Below, piece by piece: positions 35,261 to 46,631 of a DNA stretch of 64,000 bases. How positions within the stretch are numbered: position 1 is the first letter of the stretch; each line of letters starts with the position of its first letter. Source of the DNA: Serratia bockelmannii (GTDB lineage: Bacteria; Pseudomonadota; Gammaproteobacteria; Enterobacterales; Enterobacteriaceae); the NCBI RefSeq assembly GCF_008011855.1, contig NZ_VOUX01000033.1, positions 310,001-374,000 of the forward strand. Reading direction: 5' to 3'. The notes below the pieces were generated by a model. That model searched no databases. It was not told where the DNA came from and was given only the letters and a program-made list of their open reading frames with translations. The translations under genes were made by a program, and so were the position numbers.

Positions 35261-35592
35261 AAAAACAGTGAAAGCCTGGCGGTTGTCGAGCGATCGTTGC
35301 GGCTTTCGGCCTCGACGGGCTGAATAATTAAATGCCGGGAATTGGCGACTGAAAAATAACGAATTTGCCGTTTTCACTTTGCGTTAACACCGCTTTCGGT
35401 TGGCATTAAACTGAAAGCAAAATTAAATATAACCATCTGATAGATATAGATATTTTAAAATTAATCGATTGCATTTCAGTGTTTCGTTTGCTGTAATTCG
35501 CCACGAACAACTGAAAGCGCTCCGGTCGGTATCGCTGCGGCTTATTAAGCCGCGGTCGGGCACGGCTACAGGTAAATCAGGAGTCTGCGTTA
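35261..35592. other. control region before the DeoR gene with repeated CTTTC/GAAAG elements
   Basis: This 332-bp AT-rich gap has no credible gene. It contains repeated decamers: CAGTGAAAGC (35266-35275), AACTGAAAGC (35409-35418) and AACTGAAAGC again (35509-35518, exactly 100 bp later), plus inverted forms GCTTTCGG (35302-35309), GCTTTCGGTT (35392-35401) and GTTTCGTTTG (35481-35490). GCTTTCGG and CTGAAAGC at 35392-35418 form an imperfect inverted pair. These fit operators for the DeoR/AgaR-type regulator encoded just downstream. Confidence 0.6.
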
Positions 35593-36363
35593 ATGATCAA
35601 TACCGCAAAACGCCGGGAATTAATTATCGACCAGCTGTGCCGCGAGGGCACGGTGCGCGTGGAGCAGCTCAGCCAGCAGTTTTCGGTGTCCAGCGTCACC
35701 ATCCGCAGCGATCTGCGCCAGCTGGAAAAACACGGCTGCGCGGTGCGCGCCTACGGCGGCGCTATGTTGAACAAACAGTTCGCCTTCGACCGCCCATTGC
35801 AGGACAAGGGCCGCCTCAATCGCGACGTAAAACACGTCATCGCCTGTGCGGCCGCGGCGCTGATTGAAGACGGCGATGCCGTCATCCTCGACTCCGGCTC
35901 CACCACCAGCCAGATGGCGCCGCAGTTGGCGGGGAAAAAGGATCTGGTGGTGATGACCAACGCGCTCAACATCGCCTTCGAATTAGCCAGCAACGAGCAG
36001 ATCGATCTGATGGTGGTCGGGGGCAGCGTGCGCCGCAAAGCCTGGTCGCTTTACGGCCCTGCCGCCGAACAGCAGCTGCGCCAATACCGGTTCGACAAGC
36101 TGTTTCTCGGCGTCGACGGTTTCGATCTCACGAGCGGCATCACCACGCCGGATCCGGGCGAAGCGCAGCTGAACCGCGTGATGTGCGAGGTGGCGCGTGA
36201 AGTGATCGCCATCGCCGACGCCAGCAAATTCGGCCGCACCAGTTTTTGCATGATCCGCGAAATCGGTCAGATCCACCGTCTGGTCACCGACAGCCGCATT
36301 CCGGCGCACTACCTGCAGGCGCTGCACCATTTAGGGATCGACGTGATTATCGCCGACCGTTAA
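35593..36363 (+). CDS. DeoR/GlpR-family transcriptional regulator (AgaR-like)
   Basis: A 256-residue regulator. The DeoR helix-turn-helix (VRVEQLSQQFSVSSVTIRSDLRQLEKHGCAVRAYGGAML) is followed by a sugar-phosphate sensor domain with ILDSGSTTSQMA and KLFLGVDGFDLTSGITTPDPGEAQLNRVM. E. coli AgaR is a close family member and represses GalNAc/galactosamine genes. It is followed by agaS-like and aldolase genes with 26- and 9-base gaps. The repeats in 35261-35592 and 28332-28796 are its probable targets, which would make it the regulator of both transcription units. Confidence 0.9.
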   Translation: MINTAKRRELIIDQLCREGTVRVEQLSQQFSVSSVTIRSDLRQLEKHGCAVRAYGGAMLNKQFAFDRPLQDKGRLNRDVKHVIACAAAALIEDGDAVILDSGSTTSQMAPQLAGKKDLVVMTNALNIAFELASNEQIDLMVVGGSVRRKAWSLYGPAAEQQLRQYRFDKLFLGVDGFDLTSGITTPDPGEAQLNRVMCEVAREVIAIADASKFGRTSFCMIREIGQIHRLVTDSRIPAHYLQALHHLGIDVIIADR

Positions 36364-36389
36364 CCGAGGCTTTTTAAGGAGCTGTCATC

Positions 36390-37556
36390 ATGAACGCGTA
36401 TTTCTCTTACGAGGCGGATTGGCTGAAGCAGCGCAACGCCTGGCACACCGCCGCAGAAATTTGGCAACAGCCGGATCTGTGGGCAGCGCTGCACCGGCAG
36501 CTGCAGGATCAACAGGCGCAGTGGCAGCCGTTCCTGGCGCCGCTGCTGGCCAATCCGCGCCTGCAGATCGTGCTGTGCGGCGCCGGCAGTTCGGCATTTG
36601 CCGGCCGTGCCCTGGCGCCCTGGCTGCGCGAACGCACCGGCCGCGACGTGGTAGCCTACGGCACCACCGATATCGTCGCCAACCCGCTGCAGTATCTCGA
36701 CCCTGATCGGCCGACGCTGCTGGTCTCTTTCGCCCGCTCGGGCAACAGCCCCGAAAGCGTGGCGACGGTGGAGCTGGCCGACCAGCTGCTGCCGGAAAGC
36801 TATCACCTGATGCTAGTGTGCAACCCGGACAGCCGGCTGGCGCAGTACGCGCATCGGCGTGACAACGTCTGTTCGTTGGTGATGCCGCAAGGTTCCAACG
36901 ATCAGAGCTTCGCCATGACCTCCAGCTTCAGCTGCATGATGCTGAGCGCCGCGCTGCTGCTCGGCCCAACGTCGCTCGAGGCCGCCCAGGCACCGCTGAG
37001 TGCCATGGTGCAGCGCTGCCGAGAACTGCGTGAAACGCTGCAGGCGCAGGTGAAAGCGCTGGCCGCCAGCGGCTTCCGCCGCTACATCACCCTCGGCGGC
37101 AGCTGCTTTACCGGCCTCGCCGAAGAGGCCTCACTTAAGATGCTGGAGCTGACCGCCGGCCGCATCGTTACACGCTACGACTCGCCGCTCGGCCTGCGCC
37201 ACGGCCCGAAATTCATGGTCGACGGCCAGACGTTGGTGGTGCTGATGTTCTCCCACGACGACTACGCCCGCCAGTATGACCGCGATCTGTGGAACGAGCT
37301 GCAGCGCGACGGGCTGGCGATGCAGTTGGTCGGATTGACCGGCGAACGCCAACCCCTGTCCGACGCTCTGCTGAATATGCACGACGCGGCTGACGATATC
37401 TGGCTGCTGTTCCCGTATCTGCTGTTCACCCAGATGCTGGCCTTCGAGAGTTCGCTGGCGCTGGGGCTGACCCCGGACAACCCTTGCCCGACCGGCGAGG
37501 TCAACCGGGTGGTGAAAGGCGTGACGATTTACCGTTTTCCCTCCCCTGAGTTGTAA
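36390..37556 (+). CDS. agaS: AgaS-type sugar-phosphate isomerase/deaminase (two SIS domains)
   Basis: A 388-residue protein with two SIS domains. The first has VLCGAGSSAFAGRAL and SFARSGNSPESVATV; the second has GGSCFTGLAEEASLKMLELT and SPLGLRHGPKFMVD. Length and wording match AgaS (about 384 residues in E. coli), the protein now regarded as galactosamine-6-phosphate deaminase/isomerase giving tagatose-6-phosphate. It is 26 bases after the AgaR-like gene and 9 before the tagatose-bisphosphate aldolase gene, as in aga clusters. PTS genes (agaVWEF) are absent here; the ABC importer takes their place. Confidence 0.9.
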   Translation: MNAYFSYEADWLKQRNAWHTAAEIWQQPDLWAALHRQLQDQQAQWQPFLAPLLANPRLQIVLCGAGSSAFAGRALAPWLRERTGRDVVAYGTTDIVANPLQYLDPDRPTLLVSFARSGNSPESVATVELADQLLPESYHLMLVCNPDSRLAQYAHRRDNVCSLVMPQGSNDQSFAMTSSFSCMMLSAALLLGPTSLEAAQAPLSAMVQRCRELRETLQAQVKALAASGFRRYITLGGSCFTGLAEEASLKMLELTAGRIVTRYDSPLGLRHGPKFMVDGQTLVVLMFSHDDYARQYDRDLWNELQRDGLAMQLVGLTGERQPLSDALLNMHDAADDIWLLFPYLLFTQMLAFESSLALGLTPDNPCPTGEVNRVVKGVTIYRFPSPEL

Positions 37557-38420
<864 letters not shown>

Positions 38421-38429
38421 GCCCGCTCT

Positions 38430-38463
38430 CGCCCCCGGTTCCTGCCGTTACACCACGGGGGCG
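38430..38463 (+). terminator. hairpin after the aldolase gene
   Basis: The perfect arms CGCCCCCG and CGGGGGCG are separated by 18 bases. AAAA follows, not T residues, so intrinsic termination is doubtful. Confidence 0.4.
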
Positions 38464-38669
38464 AAAACATCCCGCCATTCCCCGCTTTCCTGAGAGAACG
38501 ATCACAGCCTTTTACCCTGCTCGCACCGGAAACCATTAACCGGTCTTCACTATGATCCAAATCATGGTTTTGCTCACCCTACCTCCCTATTATCAAATCC
38601 ATTGGATGAAGGCAGTAGGAATTTTGCCCATTCGTTTTTATTTCGCCACACGAAATAGCTTATTTAATG

Positions 38670-38689
38670 AAAACAAGCATGCTTGTTTT
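38670..38689. promoter_or_regulatory. perfect 20-bp palindrome before the pilin-like gene
   Basis: AAAACAAGCATGCTTGTTTT is self-complementary throughout. It is 37 bp upstream of the start codon, where an operator would sit; it could also form a terminator-like hairpin with its T-run. Confidence 0.55.
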
Positions 38690-38726
38690 TAATTGGCAGC
38701 ATTCTTTACTCTAAGAGGAACAGCGT

Positions 38727-39038
38727 ATGAACCATTACTTAGCCGTATTAAGCGCATTGGTCATTCTGCCCTTCGCTCTGCAAGCAAAACCGCTTTCCGG
38801 AAACCAGGTCGCCTCCGGCGTCGTGCGCTTCACCGGCGCCATTACTACGCCAACCTGCGCCATCACACATCAGGATGAACAGCTTATCTCCAACTGTTTC
38901 GGCAAAGTGACGGAATATCAGAACGGGTATATTTCTTCTTCGTTAAAAGAGATGCCAAAAGAATTAGTCTCTGCCGTCACCAGTGAAATGGTGAATAACA
39001 ATCCCCATTTAAAGCGTGTGACCATCAGCTATAAGTAA
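38727..39038 (+). CDS. short secreted pilin-like protein (FimA-type N-terminus)
   Basis: A 103-residue protein with a signal peptide (YLAVLSALVILPFALQA, cut before KPLS). The mature start GVVRFTGAITTPTCAITHQ and a later SNC match the beginning of type-1 pilins and fimbrial-like proteins, with the first Cys of the pilin disulphide and a second Cys. The second half of a pilin is missing, and no chaperone or usher is nearby. It may be a stand-alone secreted protein evolved from a pilin, or a truncated pilin. GAGGAA precedes the ATG. Confidence 0.75.
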   Translation: MNHYLAVLSALVILPFALQAKPLSGNQVASGVVRFTGAITTPTCAITHQDEQLISNCFGKVTEYQNGYISSSLKEMPKELVSAVTSEMVNNNPHLKRVTISYK

Positions 39039-39257
39039 CCCCAATGTGTCAATGCTTGATGAAATAATAAACAAGAAACAACTTGTCTTGATAACTTATA
39101 AATTTATTTTACAAATTCGTCGAACAATGCCTCCCTGGCTTCCCCTGAGCCGCCTATTTGGGTAACCCTGCGGTTGCCCATCAACATGTCCGAAATCCGC
39201 CATCGTCTCCCTCCGTTTCATGCGATAATCCCCACACTAAACCGAGGAGTGATCCAG

Positions 39258-39782
39258 ATGCAGACTTTTTTGATTGATCGTACCGCTACGCCGGTGGGTG
39301 AACTGGTGCTGATTGCCGATGAACAGGGGCGCCTGCGGGCGATTGACTGGACCGATCACGAAGCGCGCCTCATGAAGCTGCTGAATACCCACTACCGCGC
39401 CGATCGCTTCACCCTGCGCGAACAGCGCGATCCCAGCGGGCTGACCGACGCCATGCAGCGCTATTTCGCCGGTGAACTGAGCATTATCGATCGGTTGCCG
39501 GTGATGACTGCCGGCACCGAGTTCCAACGCACCGTGTGGCAACATCTGCGCCAAATCCCCTGCGGCGAGATCCTGACCTACGGCCAACTGGCGCAACGCA
39601 TCGGCCGTCCGACCGCCTCGCGCGCGGTCGGCATGGCCAACGGTTCAAATCCGATCAGCATCGTGGTGCCCTGCCACCGAGTGATCGGTTCGCAGGGCGC
39701 GCTGACCGGCTATGCCGGCGGCGTACAACGCAAGCAGTGGCTGCTGCAGCACGAAGGCTACCTGCCGAAAAATTTGCTGTAG
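39258..39782 (+). CDS. ogt: methylated-DNA--protein-cysteine methyltransferase Ogt
   Basis: A 174-residue DNA-repair protein that moves the methyl group from O6-methylguanine to its own Cys in the motif IVVPCHRVIG. It also has ILTYGQLAQRIGRPTASRAVG, the DNA-binding helix-turn-helix region. ATG 39258 has GAGGAG eight bases upstream; the open frame to 39174 lacks a ribosome site. Synteny with fnr and uspE downstream matches E. coli. Confidence 0.95.
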   Translation: MQTFLIDRTATPVGELVLIADEQGRLRAIDWTDHEARLMKLLNTHYRADRFTLREQRDPSGLTDAMQRYFAGELSIIDRLPVMTAGTEFQRTVWQHLRQIPCGEILTYGQLAQRIGRPTASRAVGMANGSNPISIVVPCHRVIGSQGALTGYAGGVQRKQWLLQHEGYLPKNLL

Positions 39783-39941
39783 CCACCTATCCAGCGCCAT
39801 TGTTTGGCGCTGCTTAATAAAACACATTGCTCTACGCCGCGCGCGTGACCACTTGGGTACTATTAATAGCTTGTGTGAATAAAACGCATAAGTCACAAAT
39901 AATACTCATAACTTCAGTCCCATACAGAATAATCGGCGGCA

Positions 39942-39964
39942 TGTGTGCGCAAAATTCGCACACA
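39942..39964. promoter_or_regulatory. inverted repeat upstream of fnr
   Basis: TGTGTGCG and CGCACACA are perfect 8-bp arms separated by seven bases (CAAAATT), 90 bp before the fnr start. No known operator was recognised. Confidence 0.5.
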
Positions 39965-40019
39965 ATACCCCTATTCATGCTAATGCCACCCTTATCAGCT
40001 GCAGCAAAAGATGTTAAAA

Positions 40020-40033
40020 TTGACTCATATCAA
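40020..40033. promoter_or_regulatory. FNR box at the fnr promoter
   Basis: TTGACTCATATCAA matches the consensus TTGAT-N4-ATCAA with one mismatch. It lies 20 bp before the fnr start codon, consistent with the autorepression known in E. coli. Confidence 0.8.
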
Positions 40034-40053
40034 TTATTGAATGAGCGTAATCT

Positions 40054-40818
40054 ATGATCCCGGAAAAACGCGTGATTCGTCGTATCCAGTCTGGTGGTTG
40101 TGCGATCCATTGCCAGGACTGCAGCATCAGCCAGCTGTGCATTCCTTTCACCCTTAATGCTCACGAGCTGGACCAGCTCGACAACATTATCGAGAGGAAA
40201 AAGCCCATCCAGAAAGGCCAGACCCTGTTCAAGGCCGGCGACGAGCTGAAATCGCTGTACGCGATCCGTTCCGGGACCATCAAAAGCTACACCATCACCG
40301 AGCAAGGCGACGAGCAAATCACCGGTTTCCACCTGGCGGGTGACCTGGTGGGCTTCGATGCCATCGGCGGCCTGAAGCACCCGAGCTTCGCCCAGGCGCT
40401 GGAAACCTCGATGGTGTGCGAGATCCCGTTCGAGACCCTCGACGATCTGTCCGGCAAAATGCCCAACCTGCGTCAGCAGATCATGCGGCTGATGAGCGGC
40501 GAGATCAAAGGCGATCAGGACATGATCCTGCTACTGTCGAAGAAAAACGCCGAAGAGCGCCTGGCGGCGTTCGTTTACAACCTGTCGCGCCGCTTCGCGG
40601 AGCGCGGTTTCTCACCACGCGAGTTCCGGTTGACCATGACCCGCGGCGACATCGGCAACTACCTCGGCCTGACGGTGGAAACCATCAGCCGCCTGCTGGG
40701 CCGCTTCCAGAAAAGCGAAATCCTCAGCGTGAAAGGCAAATACATCACCATCGAAAATGCCGACGCCCTGTCGGTGCTGGCCGGCACGCCACGTATCAAC
40801 GTGACCGTCAACGCCTAA
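40054..40818 (+). CDS. fnr: oxygen-sensing global regulator FNR
   Basis: A 254-residue CRP-family regulator. The [4Fe-4S] ligands Cys20, Cys23, Cys29 and Cys122 are present, and C-terminal [13 protein letters not shown] is the FNR recognition helix. Most of the chain is almost word for word E. coli FNR. The last 15 residues differ ([15 protein letters not shown]) and the loop after DAIGG is GLKHPS. With oxygen absent it dimerises on the cluster and activates anaerobic genes. An FNR box overlaps its own promoter. Confidence 0.98.
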   Translation: MIPEKRVIRRIQSGGCAIHCQDCSISQLCIPFTLNAHELDQLDNIIERKKPIQKGQTLFKAGDELKSLYAIRSGTIKSYTITEQGDEQITGFHLAGDLVGFDAIGGLKHPSFAQALETSMVCEIPFETLDDLSGKMPNLRQQIMRLMSGEIKGDQDMILLLSKKNAEERLAAFVYNLSRRFAERGFSPREFRLTMTRGDIGNYLGLTVETISRLLGRFQKSEILSVKGKYITIENADALSVLAGTPRINVTVNA

Positions 40819-40944
40819 TTCCCCTGCCGGATCAACATTTCACCGAAATTGTTGATCCGGCACGCTTCTGTTGTTGTTCTGTTTTTCAATGTTGGGTTAC
40901 TCTGTAAATTAACAGACTGTTGATTTCAGCTGTAAGGAGGCCCT

Positions 40945-41907
40945 ATGGCGAAGTATCAGAATCTTCTGGTGGCTATTGACCCCAATCAGGACGATCAGCC
41001 GGCATTGCGCCGCGCCGTGTACCTGGTAAAACGGAACGGCGGGCGCATCAAAGCCTTCCTACCCATTTACGACTTCTCTTACGAAATGACGACCCTGCTC
41101 TCCCCGGACGAAAGAACGGCGATGCGGCAAGGTGTGATCAGCCAACGCGCCGCCTGGATCAACGAGCAGTGTCGTTTCTATCTCAACGACGGCGTGCCGA
41201 TCGAAATCAAAGTGGTCTGGCATAACCGCCCCTTCGAAGCCATCATTCAGGAAGTGCTTTCTGGCCAACATGACCTGCTGCTGAAAATGGCGCACCAGCA
41301 CGACCGGTTGGAGTCGGTGATCTTTACCCCCACCGACTGGCACCTGCTGCGCAAATGCCCTTGCCCGGTGTGGATGGTGAAAGACCAGCCCTGGCCGGAA
41401 GGCGGCAAAGCGCTGGTGGCGGTCAACCTGGCCAGCGAAGAACCCTATCACGACCCGCTCAATATCAAACTGGTGCAAGAAACCGTCGAACTGGCGCAAA
41501 ACGTCAACCAGACCGAGGTTCACCTGGTCGGCGCCTATCCCGTCACGCCGATCAACATCGCCATCGAACTGCCCGACTTCGACCCGAGCGTCTACAACGA
41601 CGCCATTCGCGGCCAGCACCTGATCGCCATGAAGGCGCTGCGGCAGAAATTCTGCATTAAGGAAGAGTTCACCCACGTAGAAAAAGGCCTGCCGGAAGAG
41701 GTGATCCCCGATCTGGCCGAACACCTGCAGGCCGGCGTGGTGGTGCTGGGCACCCTGGGCCGCACCGGCATTTCAGCCGCCTTTATCGGCAACACCGCGG
41801 AACATGTGATCGATCATCTGAAATGCGACCTGCTGGTGATTAAACCGGAAAACTTCAACTGCCCGATCGAAGCGGATGAAGACGACGAACACGACGACGA
41901 AGATTAA
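40945..41907 (+). CDS. uspE: universal stress protein UspE
   Basis: A 320-residue protein with two tandem Usp domains (residues ~1-150 and ~155-310), starting [21 protein letters not shown]. The second domain ends with [39 protein letters not shown]. The chain ends in a very acidic tail ([12 protein letters not shown]). UspE is induced in stationary phase and affects motility and adhesion in E. coli. It follows fnr with a 126-bp gap. Confidence 0.96.
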   Translation: MAKYQNLLVAIDPNQDDQPALRRAVYLVKRNGGRIKAFLPIYDFSYEMTTLLSPDERTAMRQGVISQRAAWINEQCRFYLNDGVPIEIKVVWHNRPFEAIIQEVLSGQHDLLLKMAHQHDRLESVIFTPTDWHLLRKCPCPVWMVKDQPWPEGGKALVAVNLASEEPYHDPLNIKLVQETVELAQNVNQTEVHLVGAYPVTPINIAIELPDFDPSVYNDAIRGQHLIAMKALRQKFCIKEEFTHVEKGLPEEVIPDLAEHLQAGVVVLGTLGRTGISAAFIGNTAEHVIDHLKCDLLVIKPENFNCPIEADEDDEHDDED

Positions 41908-41919
41908 GCTTCGCGCATA

Positions 41920-41948
41920 AAAAACGGGCCGCTAAGCGGCCCGTTTTT
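41920..41948. terminator. bidirectional terminator between uspE and pntB
   Basis: AAAAACGGGCCGC and GCGGCCCGTTTTT form a 13-bp stem with a TAA loop. The A and T ends serve both convergent genes. Confidence 0.92.
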
Positions 41949-41964
41949 CTTTGGTTGCCCAATT

Positions 41965-43359
41965 TTACTTCTGCAACGCCCGCAGAATCGCTTCCACGCT
42001 GTCTTTGGCGTCGCCAAACAGCATCTGAGTGTTCTCCTTGAAGAACAGCGGGTTTTGCACGCCGGCGTAGCCGGTGTTCATCGACCGTTTGAACGCGATC
42101 ACGTTCTGCGCTTTCCACACTTCCAGTACCGGCATGCCAGCGATCGGGCTGCGCGGATCTTCCAGCGCCGCCGGGTTCACCGTGTCGTTGGCGCCGATCA
42201 CCAGCACGGTGTCGGTATCCGGGAAATCTTCGTTGATTTCATCCATCTCCAGCACCACATCGTACGGTACCTTCGCCTCCGCCAGCAGCACGTTCATGTG
42301 GCCCGGCAAGCGCCCGGCGACCGGGTGAATACCGAAACGGACCTTCACGCCGCGCGCCCGCAGTTTCTCGGTGATTTCAGCCACCGGATATTGCGCCTGT
42401 GCCACCGCCATGCCGTAACCAGGGGTGATGATCACCGAGGTGGAGTTCTTCAACTGCTCGGCCACCTCTTCCGCCGTGGTTTCACGGTATTCGCCCATCT
42501 CTTCGGCATCACCGGTGGATGAACCGTCACTGCCGAAACCGCCGGCGATCACGCTGATAAACGAACGGTTCATCGCCTTACACATGATGTAAGACAGGAT
42601 AGCCCCCGAAGAGCCCACCAGCGCGCCGGTGACGATCAGCAGATCGTTGCTCAGCATGAAGCCCGCCGCGGCCGCGGCCCACCCTGAGTAAGAGTTGAGC
42701 ATCGACACCACCACCGGCATGTCGGCGCCGCCGATCGAGGCAACCAGATGCCAGCCGAACGCCAGCGCGATCGCCGTCATCAGCAGCAGCGTCACCACCT
42801 GCCAGCCCACGCTGTCGGCGCGCACGAACGCCACCAGCAGCAGGAACGAGATCACCAGCGCCGCCAGGTTCAGCTTGTGGCGATTCGGCAGCATCAGCGG
42901 CTTGGAAGAGATGATGCCGCGCAGCTTACCGAAGGCGACGATCGACCCGGTGAAGGTCACCGCACCGATAAAGATGCCGAGGAACACTTCGGTCAGATGG
43001 ATATTCGCCATCACCGGTTCCATCGGCGCGCCGTGATCCAGGTAGCTATTGAAACCGACCAGCACCGCGGCCAGGCCAACGAAGCTGTGCAGCACCGCCA
43101 CCAGTTCCGGCATTTCGGTCATCTCGACCTTCTTCGCCAGATAGACGCCGATCGAACCGCCGATGATCATGGCGATGATGATCCAGCCGACGTTGCCGGA
43201 ATCCGGCCCCAGAATGGTGGCGATCAGCGCGATCGCCATACCGGCGACGCCGAACAGGTTGCCCTGCTTCGACGTTTCATGACGCGACAGGCCCGCCAGG
43301 CTGAAAATAAACAAAATAGCGGCAACAATGTATGCAGCTGTAACCAATCCTCCAGACAT
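41965..43359 (-). CDS. pntB: NAD(P) transhydrogenase subunit beta
   Basis: A 464-residue inner-membrane protein beginning [24 protein letters not shown]. About nine spans are followed by the NADP-binding domain with [15 protein letters not shown] and [21 protein letters not shown]. With PntA it couples proton inflow to hydride transfer from NADH to NADP. It follows pntA by ten bases. Confidence 0.97.
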   Translation of the reverse strand: MSGGLVTAAYIVAAILFIFSLAGLSRHETSKQGNLFGVAGMAIALIATILGPDSGNVGWIIIAMIIGGSIGVYLAKKVEMTEMPELVAVLHSFVGLAAVLVGFNSYLDHGAPMEPVMANIHLTEVFLGIFIGAVTFTGSIVAFGKLRGIISSKPLMLPNRHKLNLAALVISFLLLVAFVRADSVGWQVVTLLLMTAIALAFGWHLVASIGGADMPVVVSMLNSYSGWAAAAAGFMLSNDLLIVTGALVGSSGAILSYIMCKAMNRSFISVIAGGFGSDGSSTGDAEEMGEYRETTAEEVAEQLKNSTSVIITPGYGMAVAQAQYPVAEITEKLRARGVKVRFGIHPVAGRLPGHMNVLLAEAKVPYDVVLEMDEINEDFPDTDTVLVIGANDTVNPAALEDPRSPIAGMPVLEVWKAQNVIAFKRSMNTGYAGVQNPLFFKENTQMLFGDAKDSVEAILRALQK

Positions 43360-43369
43360 TTGTTACCCC

Positions 43370-45436
<2,067 letters not shown>

Positions 45437-46387
45437 ATGAAGCTGAAGACCACGATCATCGCGTCAGCCTTGTTATCACTCACCGCGCTGTCTGCTCATG
45501 CGGCGCAAGAGTTAACTCCTGAGAAAGCAGCGGCGCTGAAGCCGTTTGATCGCATCACGATTACCGGCCGCTTCAATGCCATCAATGAAGCCGTCGACGC
45601 CGTATCCCGCCGTGCAGACAAACTGGGTGCCGATTCCTTCTATATCCAGGACAGCAACAACAGCAACAACGGCGGCAACTGGCGCGTCACCGCAGACCTT
45701 TATCATAAAGATGCGCCAGAAGTGAGCAAAACACCAAAATACCGCGTATTTAACGGCGTGAACGAACTGCCTAAAGAGGAAGCCTATCTGCTGGAGCCTT
45801 ACGATACCGTGAGCGTCAGCGGTTTCTACCGCAGCCAGCCGGACATCAACGACGCCATCTCCAAAGAAGCGAAGAAAAAAGGCGCTGCATCCTTCTTCAT
45901 CGTGCGCCAGGTTGACGCCAACTCCGGCGGTAACCAGTTCGTCACCGCCTACATCTATAAGGCCGATGCGCCAAAACGCCGCGTGCAGAGCCCGGATGCC
46001 ATTCCGGCCGATTCTGACGCCGGCCGCGCCGCGCTGGCCGCCGGTGGCGCCGCTGCCGCGAAAGTCGAAATCCCTGGCGTCGCGTCTTCCGGTTCGCCAA
46101 GCCGCGACGTAGGCCGTTTCTTCGAAACCCAGTCCTCTACCGGCCAACGCTATACCGTCACGCTGCCTAACGGCACCAAGATCCAGGAAGTGAACAACGT
46201 GACCGCCGCGCAGATGGTGCCGTTCGATTCCGTCACCTTCACCGGCCACTTCAACAGCATGACCGATGTCTCCACCGAAGTGGCGAAACGCGCGGCCGAG
46301 AAAGGCGCCAAGTACTACCACGTTACCCGTCAGTGGCAGAACAAGAGCGGCGGCAACCTGACCGTCAGCGCCGATCTGTTCAAATAA
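45437..46387 (+). CDS. ydgH: periplasmic YdgH (DUF1471 repeats)
   Basis: A 316-residue secreted protein. A signal peptide (TTIIASALLSLTALSAHA, cut before AQEL) is followed by three DUF1471/BhsA-like domains, seen as repeats of FDRITITGRFNAINEAVDAV, YDTVSVSGFYRSQPDINDAI and FDSVTFTGHFNSMTDVSTEV. Small DUF1471 proteins of E. coli (BhsA, McbA) act in stress and biofilm. It ends in a strong terminator, so it is a single transcription unit. Confidence 0.95.
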   Translation: MKLKTTIIASALLSLTALSAHAAQELTPEKAAALKPFDRITITGRFNAINEAVDAVSRRADKLGADSFYIQDSNNSNNGGNWRVTADLYHKDAPEVSKTPKYRVFNGVNELPKEEAYLLEPYDTVSVSGFYRSQPDINDAISKEAKKKGAASFFIVRQVDANSGGNQFVTAYIYKADAPKRRVQSPDAIPADSDAGRAALAAGGAAAAKVEIPGVASSGSPSRDVGRFFETQSSTGQRYTVTLPNGTKIQEVNNVTAAQMVPFDSVTFTGHFNSMTDVSTEVAKRAAEKGAKYYHVTRQWQNKSGGNLTVSADLFK

Positions 46388-46410
46388 AACCCGCTTTTCG
46401 GTTTACCATC

Positions 46411-46436
46411 GGGCAGCCCTTGAGCTGCCCGTTTTT
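46411..46436 (+). terminator. Rho-independent terminator of ydgH
   Basis: The stem GGGCAGC / GCTGCCC with a 6-base loop is followed by GTTTTT. Confidence 0.88.
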
Positions 46437-46631
46437 ATTGCCGCTTTTTTCATCGCACGTTGAATAGTTTTTTGTAAATTCCGCATATTCAATCATTGCA
46501 TCTCTAATCATCCCTCCGTAAAATTTGCGCCAATTTTTAGGGCTATTGTCTATTCGCGCAGTGGTTGTTAACACATTGTTGCCGCCAAGCAGTTCCCTTC
46601 CAGTTGTTTATTCTGCGTTCAGGATCCGTCA

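Larger units (their letters stand above)
38421..38726. other. gap between the aldolase gene and the pilin-like gene
   Basis: It contains a hairpin at 38430-38463 with 8-bp arms (CGCCCCCG / CGGGGGCG) and no T-tract. A perfect 20-bp palindrome lies 38 bp before the pilin-like start. No gene is visible. Confidence 0.6.
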
